64,000 bases of DNA from positions 14,384,001 through 14,448,000 of the forward strand of contig CM075941.1 of assembly GCA_038030265.1 (NCBI GenBank), given 5' to 3'. This DNA comes from Corythucha ciliata (Eukaryota; Arthropoda; Insecta; Hemiptera; Tingidae). This document shows, one piece after another, positions 21,361-33,958 of the stretch. Position 1 is the stretch's first letter. Each line of letters starts with the position of its first letter. Position numbers and translations under genes: made by a program. The notes below the pieces were generated by a model. The model saw only the letters and a program-made list of their open reading frames with translations, ran no database searches and was not told the origin of the DNA.

Positions 21361-24180
21361 CACTGTAATGCGTTTCTTTTTTCTTCTTCTTCTTCCTCTT
21401 TTCTTGTCTTGTCCTCCCTATCTTGATTTCCAAAATCCCGGCCCCAATGGACTCAGTCGCACTCTCAACAGGCCGGCGTGGGTTTTCAAGGCCACTTCGT
21501 GGCTGAAAATGATTAAAAAAAAAAAGATCGTTAATTATTAGCGGAAAAAATTCGGGAGAATCTTTCATTCACGGCTGAAATGTGGAAAAATCGGTAATTA
21601 GCGGCTAAAATGAGAAGAAACACCGATTCCTGGTAAAATAAAGAAAAATTGCTGTTTAGAGGGTTAATCAGCGTCGGGTGGATGAAATACTCGACCGTCA
21701 AATGTCTTAAGTCTGGTACTCATAGCCCACAGGTGTAGCGATTTTATAAGGCAGAGCTTTCATCTTCGTCTGTCCAATAGCGTTTTCCGCATTCAAAACA
21801 CCACACAAGTGTAGTGTCCCGCTCTCTAAATAAACAATGCTTCAATTCAGAGAGGGCGGGTGGGACATCTTACACCCCGCAAGTGCATGGCATTGAATGA
21901 AAAACGCTAAATGTTGAATAGCGTGTGGGTTGATGCGCTCACCCGTCCAAAAAAAAAAAAAAAGGTGTTCGAGGGAAGTATTAAAACGGGACTAGGAATG
22001 ATGAAGATGAGTGTTTTGAAGGCCTTGACTCACATGCAGAAAATTTGCGTTGAATGCCAGTGCACGCTCTTGTTTCCACGTCACGAAAGCTAGCTCACAC
22101 CTTTTTTCCGCACCGCTTTAATAGAGCTAGACGAAAATACATATCAAAATGTGTCTAATCCACACGTATCGGCGCTGCGGCAACGCTTCCGCTCTTACGT
22201 ACTGTGATAACAATGACCATTATAAGCGATGCGCTCAATGTGTGCTTTTTACTTGAATGCTCGACCATTTATAATTTTATACGATTATCAAGATAAAGAA
22301 ACGCCCACACCCTCCTCCTCCCAAAAAAAACAGTATTTACGCACTATTTTCCTTTTCTGCAATCCAAGGGCTTCCACCGTAACTTTTTAAAAACACAAAT
22401 GGTGCCTCGAGGAACGAGAGAATTTCCCCAATCATTCTCTCTCTCTCTTTCTGTCTTTTTTTTTGGTTCCAAGCACAATTCGGAAGAGTTTTTCCTCTCA
22501 TTTTAGTGGCACAGGAAAAGCCTCAGGCCGCTTCAATATAATCAAAATGGCAATGTCATGTCTGTTATTGAAGCCACAACATCAACAACCCGTATCCCAT
22601 TCGGAACAAAAACAATGGTCCTCCACCAGTAGGAATGAGACGTCGAGAGAGAAAGAGACATGTTGGCAAGCAAGGGGAGGGGGGGAAATCGAGTAAGCAA
22701 AGCCGTTTATATTTACGAAAAAAAAAAACCCTTAAAAATCAAAAGAGATAACAAGAAAAGAACGGAGAAACGCTCGAATTCCCTAAAATGACAAAATATT
22801 TGTAATAATAATGAAAAAAAAAACAAAAGCAAAGTTCCTCGTTTAAATATTTTGTTAATGAACGATTTTTATTCCTCGAGAGAGTCCGGAAACACTGAAA
22901 TTAATTTCGTTTTAAAGCGCGAATGTACACTCCAATCACTCTTTACGTTCTAATTAATTTTCCCCTTTTGTCAAAGTAACGTCAACTGCTGGGTACTGGA
23001 ACATTTTTAGTAGCGAAAAAGCAAACAGTGTGACCTCTTCAACGAACAAATTAAATATTTTACCTTTTTTTTATCAAGTGCGCCGGGCAATCTGCTTCCA
23101 TTTCATCCTTATAGTTAGAGTAAACTTCTGACGTTTTTTCTAGTTAATTTTCTTAATAGTCCTTACTTCCTTTATAAATATGCAATGGGAGGGGTCGGAG
23201 GGGGTAAGCCGATCTCTCTCAATAATTCGAGCGTTCATAATTCTTCATCCTCTTAAGTTCAGTCTGATAAGTTGATTTATTTTAATCCGGGGGAAAAAAT
23301 CCGACTACTTAAGTTCCTGTGTGGTTATCGACCCAGGCACCTATGAAGTTGAAATTCATATTTAGTTATCGAAGTTAATTAACGCAAACGCGTCGCACAT
23401 TTGCCACTTGATGATGATGATGATGAATGTCTGTGAGAGGGGTGGGTGAGGGGAGGATTATCGCTTTACCATAAATGGCGTCTGTAATGAAACAATATTA
23501 ATTGTATGCAGGGGAATTCACTCGGATCTGCATACATTACAAAGTAATACTTTTCTAGCGGTGGTGGAGTGAGCTGTTGAAGGAGTGATGGTGGGGGGAG
23601 ATTGAGTGGCTCTTGGTGGGGTGCCATATAAGAGAAGATTTTGCCGCGGCTCTTGCATAAATTATACAAACTCCTCCGAGGAAAACCCTCAACCCCCCCT
23701 CCCTAGAGTTATAACCGCACAAACACCGTTTCACGGTAGTGGAGGCCATGCTCGTAGGCTTCCTTTATCCCCACCACCACCACCACCATACTCGCTTGAG
23801 GCTGTTTTTTCCTTTTTTTATCATTCTCAAGGGAGGTATGTTTGCCTCAAGTTTGATTACAACTTTATGCCAATGCGCATGGTAAATGTCTAATTACTGT
23901 GGAAGATTATGAAAATTATAGAAGGTCTATTTATAAAGGTTTCAGGAGAGGAGAGCTTCGAAATGATGACGGGTTCGTACCTATAACTATGGTTATGGTG
24001 CGGTGGCCCTATGTGCTATGAGGCAAAAAGTAATAAATACTGTATTCTCCCCCACCCCCACCAATTTAAACTGGTCAGGTTAGGTGTAAAGCCCCGTACG
24101 AGCGCATTCAGCGAAGCCGCTCGTGAGTGCCTTTTAACAGACTCAGCTCGTGCACCAATTGGGACGGGTTATGCACACAG
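21361..24180. other. C-like remnant, then gene-poor island
   Basis: 21490-21680 holds a few field-C units. From 21700 to 24180 I recognise no gene. Simple repeats: ATG (23411-23427), CCA (about 23770-23787), CT (22436-22452), several A runs. Open frames of 60-95 codons lack recognisable features. Confidence 0.45.
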
Positions 24181-25205
24181 ACTATTCAAGACCCTAAAAT
24201 TGGCAAATCTGATTCAGTTCGCACCCTAAAAGTGACTGACGATTCTCGCCTTGAAAATGCCTAAACGGATGATTCATGCCCTAAAAATAGCCCAACAAAA
24301 TTGGCAAATCTGACTGAAAGTCACCCTTAAAATTGCTAAACTGACGATTCGCACCACGAAAATTTCTAAACAGACGATACTCGTGCCATGCGGAATGGCG
24401 AAACGATCATTTCCCCTCTAAAAATTGCCAAACTGACCATTCACTTACCGAGAAAATCACGAAACTGGCAATTCGTGTCCTAAAATTGACAAATACAACT
24501 CTCTCCGTAAAAATGGGAAAAATGATGATTCTGGCCTTGAAAAAATGCCTAAACTGCTAATTTAATCGCGCCCTAAAAATAAGCCTAACTGGTTATTCAC
24601 GACATAAAATTGGCAAATCTGACTCAAATACTCACGATAATGGCCACACTGAAGATTTTAGCCATGAAAGTGTATAAACTGATGATATTCGTACCCGGAA
24701 AATGGAAATCGATCGAGTGCGGCGCTGCAAAAATGGCCAGACTGGGTGTTCAAGTTCTGAAAATAACGACATGTGTTCTAGTAAAGTCCAAATTGTCTAT
24801 TTATGTGCCTTTAACATCGCCAAGCTGACGATTCATGCCATAAAAATAGCCAAACTGACTATTCACGTATTAAAATTTGCGAAGCTGACTAAAATGTACG
24901 CCATTCACAAGGCCTCCTAATTGAGGATTCGCGCCTTGAAAATGCCTAGAGATAATTTGTGCTCTAAAAATGGACAAACTGCCTATTCAGGTCCTGAAAT
25001 TAGCAAATCTGACTCAATTTGGCTCTAAAAAATTGCCAAAATTCTTGCCCTGAAAATGGAAAAACGAACCATTCGCGCTCCAAAAATGGCAAAACTCACC
25101 ATTTCATTTTCCAAAAAGTCTTAACTGACGCCTCGTGTTCTACAAATAGCCAAACCGGACCCTAAAATTGGGCAAGTCTGACTCCCGGGCCTTGGATAAC
25201 ATTGG
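24181..25205 (+). repeat. Field D: 29-30-bp repeat
   Basis: Units read AAAATAGCCAAACTGACTATTCACGYCCT, about 29-30 bp apart. They combine a GCCAAACTGA block with an ATTCRCGCCCTAAAA block. Further scattered units occur at 26700-26880. Confidence 0.8.
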
Positions 25206-26395
25206 GCCCCCTCTTTTACCGAATTTCGCTCACTAAAATAAATGTTGCTTCTGATATACCAATTTCACGGGGTTTGCGCACTAAAAACCCATTTCTGCAG
25301 GTCACAGAATACCCAATGTCGCAGTTGTTCTGTTGCTGAAAACCCATTTTTGCGGCTGTTTGTTGCTTAAAAACCATTTGCCTCTACCACGAACGAGCCC
25401 AGTTTAGGGGACTAAAATACACTAGACGAGAATTACAAGTTCAATTCCAATAATATTACTTTCTGGGGGAAAAACTTGTCAGTTGTTTGACGGAAATTCC
25501 GAAACAGAATGCAAAAAAGACAGTTTTACTGCAGGGATATTCGATTTTGACGGTTCACGATCATTTAACTGTGCTAATTCAATTTCTTGGGTCAAACTGC
25601 CTCCAAAAATCGCGAATTGACGTTAGCTCTCAATTTCAGCTTTAAATGAGCCCTTAGTCTCACTTTTTTGCCGTCAATTAGCTATTATTCGTTAGCGCTT
25701 TTCCGGGTGCCGGGTTGATTTTTATGTGCGTCAGTATATTAGGATGCCCCGCAAATTACAATTAGCTATGCTGAGTTAGCAATTTTTCTTAATTTTAGCA
25801 ACGATTTTCTCAATTTAAGCAGTGAATAAGCACTTTTTCTCCCTACTATACCAGGTAGTTAGCCATGCATTTACATTATGTAGCAATAATTAGTACATTT
25901 CTCATTTTCAGCCCCGAATAAGCGCTTCTTCTCAATCTTTGGAGGTGCCTCCAAAAATCGCGAATTGGCGTTCTCTCAATTCCAAATATGAACATGAGCA
26001 CTTATTCTCAGTTTTAGCCGTGAATTAGCATTTCGTCTTAATTTTGGCCTCTATTATGCGATTTTATCACATTTAGCCATGCGCGAGTTATTCCTTTTTC
26101 CTCATTTCAGCAGCGAATTAGCAATTTTTCTCAATTTTAGCAGCGAACTGCGAATTTATGTTGCTAAAATTGAGTAAAAATCACTAATTCGCTGAAAAAA
26201 TGGGGAAAAAGCGCTAACTCATGGTTAAACGTGAAAAAATCGAAAATTCGTGTCGAAAAAAAAGTAATTTTTCCCCATTTTATCAGCGTAATAACTGTGT
26301 ATTCACATAATTATATCGATGAATTAGGGGGTTTTTCTCAATTTTAACCGAGAAACAGGGTTTATCACTATTTTGAGCGTGGATTAGGTAAGGAC
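25206..26395 (+). repeat. Field C: 30-bp repeat with a foldback switch
   Basis: Units read GCGAATTAGCRCTTTTTCTC followed by AATTTTAGC, about 30 bp. Plus orientation holds to about 26142 and minus follows from 26162. The switch is a palindrome: CTCAATTTTAGCA (26130-26142) and its exact inverse (26162-26174), with arm similarity extending to about 45 bp. Confidence 0.82.
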
Positions 26396-27110
26396 CCCTC
26401 CCCCCCACCAATTACTTTTAGCCCCCTCATTTTCGTCGTTGCGCTACAGGTTCCGGATCAAGAGCAAATAAAACCTCAAAACATTCAGGCTCATATAAAA
26501 ATTAATGTTTTATTCAAGGTTCGATCAATGTACGGTCGCCTATATTGATAGAAGATGAGTATCTCTCTTCCAAAAAACAAAAAAAAAAAACAAAAACAAA
26601 AAAACAAAACAAAAAACTGAAGAATCCGGGGCCCCTCTTGACACGGGCCCCTGGGCCCAGGCCCGTCGGGCCCCCGCCTAAAGACGGCACTGCTCCATTG
26701 ACCCTAAAAAGGGTCATTCGCTGCTTGAAAATTACTTAACAGACAGTTTGTTGAAAATAGCCAAAACGCAGAATGGCAGACTGTTGGGTTCCAAAAAATG
26801 TCCATTCGCGCCCTACAGAAAGAGTAATATAGAAAATGGCTAAACGGACTATATCAGCCCCCATCACACCAAACAGGCTATTCAGGGAATTTTGATTTAG
26901 AACGTGGTCTTAATAAATTTATTTGTTTTGAGTCGGACTTTTCAATGACCGGTGCGGTTGAAACAGCGAAAATCCACGAGTTTTTTGCCATTTCGTAGCT
27001 GAAACTGCAGAAAGTTCCCATTTTGGTCTGTTCTAATCTAAGTAGGTCTACTCCGCGGTTAAAAAGTGAAAACCCCACGACTTGAGCTATTTTGTGGCTA
27101 AAATCCCAAC
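26396..27110. other. A-rich tract, GGGCCC-rich fragment and D/B remnants
   Basis: 26570-26616 is an A/C-rich tract (AAACAAAA). 26630-26700 is a GC-rich fragment (CCCAGGCCCGTCGGGCCCCC), the inverted relative of 29243-29310. 26700-26900 has D units and 26940-27110 B-like text. No gene. Confidence 0.55.
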
Positions 27111-28760
27111 CTGCAGGCCCGCAAGGCTGCAGTGCAGGCAGAAGCTATGCGAGGGTTACAGACTTCCGTCACTCCTACAACCATCTCCACTATTTAGTAA
27201 ACTTTTAAGAAGACCGTTTCAGCGTTATAGCTAGTGCGTGCGCAGACACGTTTCACCAGGAGCTAGCAACTGCAAGTTTCAAAATGGGTTGTTAGTGCGT
27301 CCATGAGATGGTTCATAAACTTTAGAATCCTCGGCATTTCGCTTGGCTCACTCACTCCTCCCTTTTACCACGTCTATTCCATTCGGAACAATAAAATTAA
27401 ACTTCAGGGGTGATGGGTTGGCGGTTGGAAAAGGGGTGGGGGTAGAATCGCGTTTACCACTTTCACTTCTGATTTATTCCTGGGTTCCAGGGAGAGGAGT
27501 AGTAACGTTAGATACGCGTCGAGTGCCTCTAGGGTCGGGAATAACATTCTCCTTTCATTACAATTAGCTAAGTTCATAAATGAATGTTTCAAGTCCTGGA
27601 AAGGAGCACGGATGGGTGCCTTAACAATGGAACAGAACGGGGGGAGGAGGGGAGAGAACTTCATCCAAGAAATAAAAAAAAATACAGTTAGTACGTGCAA
27701 AAATAAGTTTAGTCGAGCACGTTTTAACCAAGTTGGATGCATTAATCAACATTTGTGTGTTCGCAGAGGGGAGAAACACTTTCCCTCTCGCTATCCCACT
27801 TTTATGGTTCACCGATCCCGCTACACATACTGTAAGGATCCCTTGGGTGTAGTAAACATTAAAGATACGGCCGGGTTTACCTTGGACCCCCCCTTCCAAC
27901 CACAACTATCTCACATTATTGTTTTGCGGGCAATTTTCTTTATTCCTATTGTACCTACTGCGTTTTATTGTTTACAAAATTAGCAGTAAGAAGTCTATTT
28001 TCATTTTATGCGCGTTAAACATTCGGCCTCGTATGTAACAACATGGACGTAAACCTAATTGTTGGCGCAACCTGAATTCCCCTCAACACAGTACACTCAC
28101 AGGGGATATAATTTCCCCTTTTCACTTGCGGTCAAAAAGGGTTGAAGATTCAAGAAATGGCAAGTATGTTCCGGCGCGTACCGATATTCCACCCCTTTTT
28201 CGTCTCCTCAAAGGTTGAACGAAATACCGACAGCCACAGGTATAATAGGCTAAGTCGGAATGCTTTTCTTCGTGCACTTTGACTGTACATGAGGTTGAAT
28301 ACACGAATTACCCTTTTTAAGGGGATGGTAACCCACCGTGGTAATTAAAATTAGGGGAAAGTGAAGAACGTGGTATAATAATGCGGATTAACGTGAAATT
28401 GAATACGCTTCACATTCTACAAAGGAACCACGTCGACAAAATCTGAACAACTATAGTTGATTATCCAATTTTTTCTGTAGACAATTTCATTTAACTGGGA
28501 ACAAAAAAAACCCCTGAAGCATAATTCCAATGAGACTGACTGCTCTAACAAAATAATTAAAAACTTTTTTGGTCAATTTCGCACGTCTCCCGAGGGTAGA
28601 AAAAAGGGAGCATTCAGTCCTCGTGGCGTGATGCGTCAATTCACCGATTTATTATTAAAGTCGAGAACCGTCGTTGACGAGGAAGGTACCGAAAATTTGG
28701 GTTTGAATTAAGCTGCTGGGAAAGGGCAAGTTGGTAAGGCCAAGTTGGTTCGACAAATGA
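27111..28760. other. Island with no recognised gene
   Basis: No repeat field. Several overlapping open frames of 60-123 codons on both strands (27343-27983) show no domain, signal peptide or splice-supported continuation that I can defend. Confidence 0.4.
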
Positions 28761-29240
28761 TTGGTCTCAGTTGTGGGGAGACCAAGTTTTGTTGTTTGAC
28801 AGTTTCGTGATAACGACAATGCCTGAAGAAACAGATAAAATGGTCGAAACCGTTTCAATGGAAGTTCCTGTCGAAGCAACCTTGATGTTACAAAGTTGCA
28901 AACCCGTAAAATCGGTTTTTAAAGGAATCAGACACGTGAAAATTGTTTTTTCGAGTGTAGACAAACCCTAAAAAGCTTTTGAGGCGCTTAGTACACAAAA
29001 ATGATGTTTTGCGGAGCCCTAAGCCCATGAAAATCGTAATTTTAACGATCAATGTACGCGTAATTAGTTTTACCATATTACCGAACACATTTTATGTTAT
29101 TTCTAAAAAGCCAACCAAACCATCAAAAATGGTTTATTGAAAATTCAAAAAGTTCCAGCAACCGTTTGAACAGCCAAACCACAGTTGAGCTTTAACCACA
29201 GTAACGTCTAAATTAGAACAGATTGGATGTAAGGGGTCAT
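28761..29240 (+). repeat. Field B remnant with E-like end
   Basis: B units (AAACCCGTAAAATCGGTTTT, GTGAAAATTGTTTTTTCGAG) pass at 29160-29220 into CCAAACCACAGTTGAGCTTT, which resembles field E. Confidence 0.5.
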
Positions 29241-29242
29241 GC

Positions 29243-29310
29243 ACAGTGCCGACTTTAGGCGGGGGCCCGACGGGCCTGGGCCCGGGGCCCCGTGTCAAGG
29301 GGCCTCGGAT
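29243..29310 (+). repeat. GGGCCC-rich dispersed fragment
   Basis: GCCGACTTTAGGCGGGGGCC and following sequence to GTGTCAAGGGGCC match, inverted, 26632-26690. It abuts field C, suggesting a shared transposable-element end. Confidence 0.75.
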
Positions 29311-30502
29311 TCGCGAGAAGTCGCTTAGACCGCATGGCTAAATGTAATAAAATCGAATATTCGTGGCCAAAATTAAGAAATGCTAATTCAAGGCTAAAAA
29401 TGAGAAAAGTGCTCACATTTAAAGCTGGAATTGAGAGAACGCCAATTCGCGATTTTTAGAGGCAGCTTCAAAGATTGAAAAGAAGCGCTAATTCGTGGCT
29501 AAAAATGAGAAATGTGGTAACATAGAGGAAAAGCGCTAATTCACTGCTTGCATTGAGAAAATATCTTTTTCATGGCTAAAATTGAGAAAAAGTGCTAACT
29601 CGTGGCTAAATGTGAAATGACTTCGATAAAGTTCTAATGTGCGGTGAAATAAAAAAAAATAATAAAAATAAATAAATGAAAAATAAATAAAAATTAAATA
29701 AAAAATAAAAAAAAGATAATTTGCCGGGCATACTTATTTACTAACGCAGAAATAATCAACCTCTCTCTGCTAAAGTGGGGCTAACTTGCACTCCTAAATG
29801 CGATAAAGTCACACATTCATAGCCAAAATTAAGAACAAAATAATGCTGATTGACGGCTAAAAATGAGAGCAAGAGCTAATTGACGGCTAGCTGCAGAAAT
29901 TGAGAGAACGCCAATTCGCAATTTTTTTAGGCACGTTCGTCGCTGAAATTGGGAAAAGGCGTTAAGTTGGGTATGAGAAAAGTGCTAATTCATTGCTACA
30001 TGTGAATACAACATCGCCAATTTGCTAGTTTTACAGATAAAAAGCGCTAATTTGCTGCTAAAACTAAAAAAATCCCTAATTGGCTCTTGAAATGGAGAAA
30101 AAGTGCTAACGCATGGTCTTGGCATAGTTGGACATGATTTTGGACAAGCACTGATCCGCGGATAAATTTGAGAAAAGCGGTAATTTGCGGGGCTTCCTGA
30201 TTCACAGCCAAATTTGAGCAAATTCACGGTTTGAATGGCACTTATTTGCTGAGATATAGTGCTAAGGCATAGCTATAGCAAAATAAAATGCTAATTCGTT
30301 GCTAAAATCCAGCCAAACTCATAATATCATTGACAAAAATTCGTGAAAAGGGCTATTTGAGACAAAGCGCTCATTCACAGCTAAAGTTAAGAAAACGCTC
30401 ATCGTGGATAAAAATGAAAGAAAAAAAAATGATTTTCGTCTAAAATTCATTTTTAAAAAACGCCAATTCTTGGCTAAAAAAGGAAAAATTGCTAGTTAAC
30501 GG
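29311..30502 (-). repeat. Field C: 30-bp repeat
   Basis: Minus-oriented units (GCTAATTCGTGGCTAAAATTG, GAGAAAAAGT). An A/T-only stretch at 29650-29715 (AAATAAATAAA) interrupts it. Confidence 0.78.
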
Positions 30503-30829
30503 CAGGGGCGTAGCTTGTCTTTGATCTAGCGGTAGACATCTTTGACCTTTGAGCATGGGCGTTGCCTGTTGCTAACTTATATTGGGGGATGAGTCCCCAG
30601 GATCTTATGTTTCATTGGGGGCCCCAACTTCAGTAAAGACGGCCCTAGCTATGCACCAACTAAACAGTCACGATGATTGCACCTAAGGTGCAGTCCGCAG
30701 TCTTCGTTGTGACCTCAGACCTTTAGCCAGAGAGCACCTGGAGGCCAGGACCGAGTAGCGAGTAGCTCTGGTGGCTGAAGGTCTGAGATAGAAACGGAAA
30801 CTGGACCGCACCTTCACAGTAACATCCCA
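30503..30829. other. CAGGGGCGTAGC end sequence and imperfect foldback
   Basis: 30503-30514 reads CAGGGGCGTAGC, followed by TTTGATCTAGCGGTAGACATC, resembling the outer end of the field-A module. 30685-30814 is an imperfect foldback: AAGGTGCAGTCC pairs with GGACCGCACCTT, and TCAGACCTTTAGCCAGAG with CTCTGGTGGCTGAAGGTCTGA. No gene. Confidence 0.55.
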
Positions 30830-31100
30830 CCACAGTGAAGCCCCAGCCACAAATAAGCACCAACCACAGCCAAGGTCCAACCACAGCCATGAACCAACCA
30901 CAGCAAATGTCCAACCACAGCAAGTGTCTAACCCCAGCAAAGGTTCAATTACAGCTAGTATCAGACCACAGCAAAATTCCAACCACAACAAGTCTCAAAC
31001 CACAGCAAAGGTCCAACCAAAGCAAAAGTTCGCAAAGGTTCAACCGTTCAACCACTGCAAAGCTCCAACCCCCTAACCACCAAGCAGTACGCACAACCAG
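30830..31100 (+). repeat. Field E: about 18-bp repeat
   Basis: CAGCAAAGGTCCAACCAC units, 15-18 bp apart. Followed by a T/C-rich stretch and TTCTTGATTTCTGAAAAATT, GGCC-rich, as after the field E at 20986-21360. Confidence 0.85.
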
Positions 31101-31209
31101 TAGAGCTTCAGCCTCAGTGAAGCTTTTCTCTTTCTCCGGTTTCTTGATTTCTGAAAAATTGGCCTCCAACAAGGAAGGCCGGCCCCGTGCCCCCTCCTCC
31201 TTTTTCGAG

Positions 31210-32449
31210 AGCCCCGAAACCTATAAATTGATCCCTTGAATTATCCAACCTTTCGAAAATAATCACAAGACTGAAACTCGTGAAATTGGCCTTAAACCCA
31301 CCTCATGGGCATTTGAAGGAGCCAATTCTACTGAAAAATATCGTAGTTTTGAGGAACCACACCCATGAAAATGGAAATTTTGAGGAGTCAATCCGGCGAA
31401 ATTGGCGCATAAATGTAACCGTGATTTGGAGTTTTCCCAATTTTAGCAGCGCATTATCGCCTTTTCTCCATTTTAGACCGATACATTTGCGTTTAACTTT
31501 ACTCATTTGTCATGCGGATAAGCGCTTTCTCTCCATTTTTGCTGCGAATTACCACTACCACTCAATATTAGCCGCGAATTACCCGCGGCCGCTCAATTTT
31601 AGCCGCTGATTTTCGAATTATTGTTCTTCTCCATTTTAGCTGCGAATGAACTGATTTTCTCAATTATTTTACCTACGAATTGATAGCTCTACATCTCAAT
31701 TAGTTTTAGTCGTGAATAAGCGGGTTTTACAAAACATGTATCCGTGAATTAGCGTTTTTCTCAATTTCAGCCGCACGCTAAAGCTCTTTTTCTCTATTTT
31801 CGCCACGAATTAGCGCATTTTGTTAAATTGATCCGCAAATTAGCGTCTGTCTCCATTTTAGTCGCTAATAAGTGCTGTTTGCTAACTTAACCACTAATTT
31901 TAATATTTTCTCCATTGTGAATTAGGTTTTTTTTTTTTTAATTTTAGCAGCACTTTTTCTCTAATTTTGTCGTGAGTTTGCGCATTTTCTCAAATTGATC
32001 GGTGAATTAACGCGTTTTTCGCAATTTTACCATACTGTTATGAGCTTCGTATGTTAACCATATCCGTGAATCAGATTTTTTTCCCCATCTATCCTTGTGA
32101 ATAAGCACTTTTTCTCAATTATAGTCCCGATGTTTCCGTGAGAAACCACAAATTGGCTTTGTTGATCCTGCTGAGCGGTGGATTGCTATTTTTTTCTCAA
32201 TTTTATAGCTTCGAATTGGCGGTTTTTCTCAATTATGGCCACAAATTAGTGATTTTCTTCATTTTTAGTTACGAATTAGTTTTTTTTCTCTATGAACGTG
32301 CACTTTTTCGTAGCTATTCCAGTCTCAAATGTTTAGCACATTAGAACGCCATCTTTATTTGGGCTATATAAGCATTGGATTAGCGTATTTTCTCCGTTTT
32401 GTCCCGAAGCTTCCTTCAGACATTTTGGATCTATAGTGTATATATTTTA
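31210..32449 (+). repeat. Field B remnant passing into field C
   Basis: 31210-31430 has B units (GAAATTGGCC, GGAGCCAATTC). From about 31420 to 32449 plus-oriented C units dominate (CCATTTTAGTCGCTAATAAG, GCGAATTAGCG) with 30-bp spacing. Confidence 0.75.
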
Positions 32450-33865
32450 TAATTTTAGTGACCAACGCCAAGACGCCCTCTTATCGGGGGGAGGGGGTTG
32501 AAACCGCCAAAAATCACTCTCGTAAATCCCCCACTGGGTTCTCCCCACGCGCTCTTATTATCCGCGCGCCGAAAGAATGCCCCTGACGAAAAATTCCCTC
32601 CAGCACCCAACCGCTCTTCAGATATACTGCCTTTTCTAAAAAAAGATGAGCGCCCTCTGAGCAAGGAGGCAGACCACCAACTTGCAGAGGGGTAAGAAGA
32701 ACTCTGTCCACCATCGAAGAGCCGAATGTTTTTGAGACTGTCATACAACTGTCACAATTCTTTTCTCAGGGACATTCTTTCGGCGCGCGGACTGTACGTC
32801 GGGCCGTTTGCACTGTCTGCTCTTTTCTGGACCTTTGGCTGTTGGCACAAAAACCTTTTAGCCGATTTCCGAGTGTCACGTAATTTCAGCCTTGATGGTG
32901 GGTGGGGTGATGGGCTTACCACGCATGCTGATTAGGTTTGCACGATGCACGGTGATGGAAGGACAGGGTTGTGAATGCTTTGCTAGGCATCCCATTAGCT
33001 CGGAGAACTTTTGCCTGCGGCCGAGAAAATGGCTTGTGGCCTTCTCACGCCTCTGAAATAGTGAAATGGCACGTAATAATTTTGACGAGAACAGTTCGAT
33101 TTGTCAAGGCTTACTAACGACTACGGAGTTTCACCCCCCCCCCCCTTATTTATCTGATATATTTAACCGCCTATTTGCTCCGAACCCGAACAAACCAACC
33201 ACGATCGCGGTTCAAACCGTGGATAGCGTTTAGATTGCTTTGGTGACATTTCATTCCTCGTCGCGAGAATCCAAACCTCTCCGCCCCGTCAGTGGGTGGG
33301 TGGGGGTAGGGTGGCTGTCCTCTCTTCTACGCTGAAGTATATATTCTTCGCGACAACCTTTAGCCAATCTGTGGCCTTCTGGGGCGACAGATGACGATTC
33401 TATACAGATTTGTTCAAGAAGCCTGGGCCTGCAACAGGGAGTCAAGGCCCTCAGCAAACCCTGTTGCCCTCCACTCTCGGACAGTTCTGAAGTCTCTGGA
33501 ACGCACGCAAAAATAATTTCCGGTTGAGGTGGTGGTCGTGGCGTGGGACTCTTGAAAGGTTTTTGGACAGGGGCATTCATGCGTGCGACGACAGATTACC
33601 TAATTCACACAATGGGTCACCACGCTGAGCTACACAGATTTTTTTTTAGTACAATACCACAATGTCTTTTATTGAATAAGGAAAGAGTTTATAACTTATT
33701 CATCAACGTATAAAACACAATTATACGCGTTCTTTGCCTCCATGCTTCCCCATTAAGTAATAATTCTGTGCTAATTATACCCCTTGATTATGTATATCCC
33801 ACGGAAGACTGTTTTTTACAAGGTCGGATCAGCATTTTTCATCTTTAACTAGTGGAATGTTAAAA
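32450..33865. other. Upstream flank of the takeout-like gene, no gene recognised
   Basis: Field repeats stop at about 32450. Open frames at 32455-32748 (minus) and 33251-33580 (minus) lack recognisable domains. A C run lies at 33134-33145. Poly-T at 33641 and AT-rich sequence at 33650-33830 precede the promoter. Confidence 0.4.
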
Positions 33866-33869
33866 TGAG

Positions 33870-33877
33870 TATAAAAG
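33870..33877 (+). promoter_or_regulatory. TATA box of the takeout-like gene
   Basis: TATAAAAG, 82 bp upstream of the start codon. With initiation about 30 bp downstream the transcript would start near 33900 (TTATCATTC) and have a leader of about 60 nt. Confidence 0.7.
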
Positions 33878-33958
33878 AAGCAGCGAGTAAACGAGGGAAT
33901 TATCATTCGCTTTGGAGTAGAACGTGAAACAACAACCCAGGGAGTACAACGCACGAAC

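Noticed and set aside
24181..26395. CRISPR-like appearance of about 30-bp repeats
   Set aside because: Units are contiguous, degenerate and lack constant repeats with unique spacers. The window is eukaryotic, with spliced genes and retrotransposons.
27343..27983. Overlapping open frames suggesting a gene in the 27-28 kb island
   Set aside because: Frames on both strands overlap, none shows a domain, and no consistent splice model could be built by eye.
33251..33580. 109-codon minus-strand open frame upstream of the takeout-like gene
   Set aside because: Proline-rich and low-complexity at both ends, no family resemblance and no signal peptide; not enough to call a gene.
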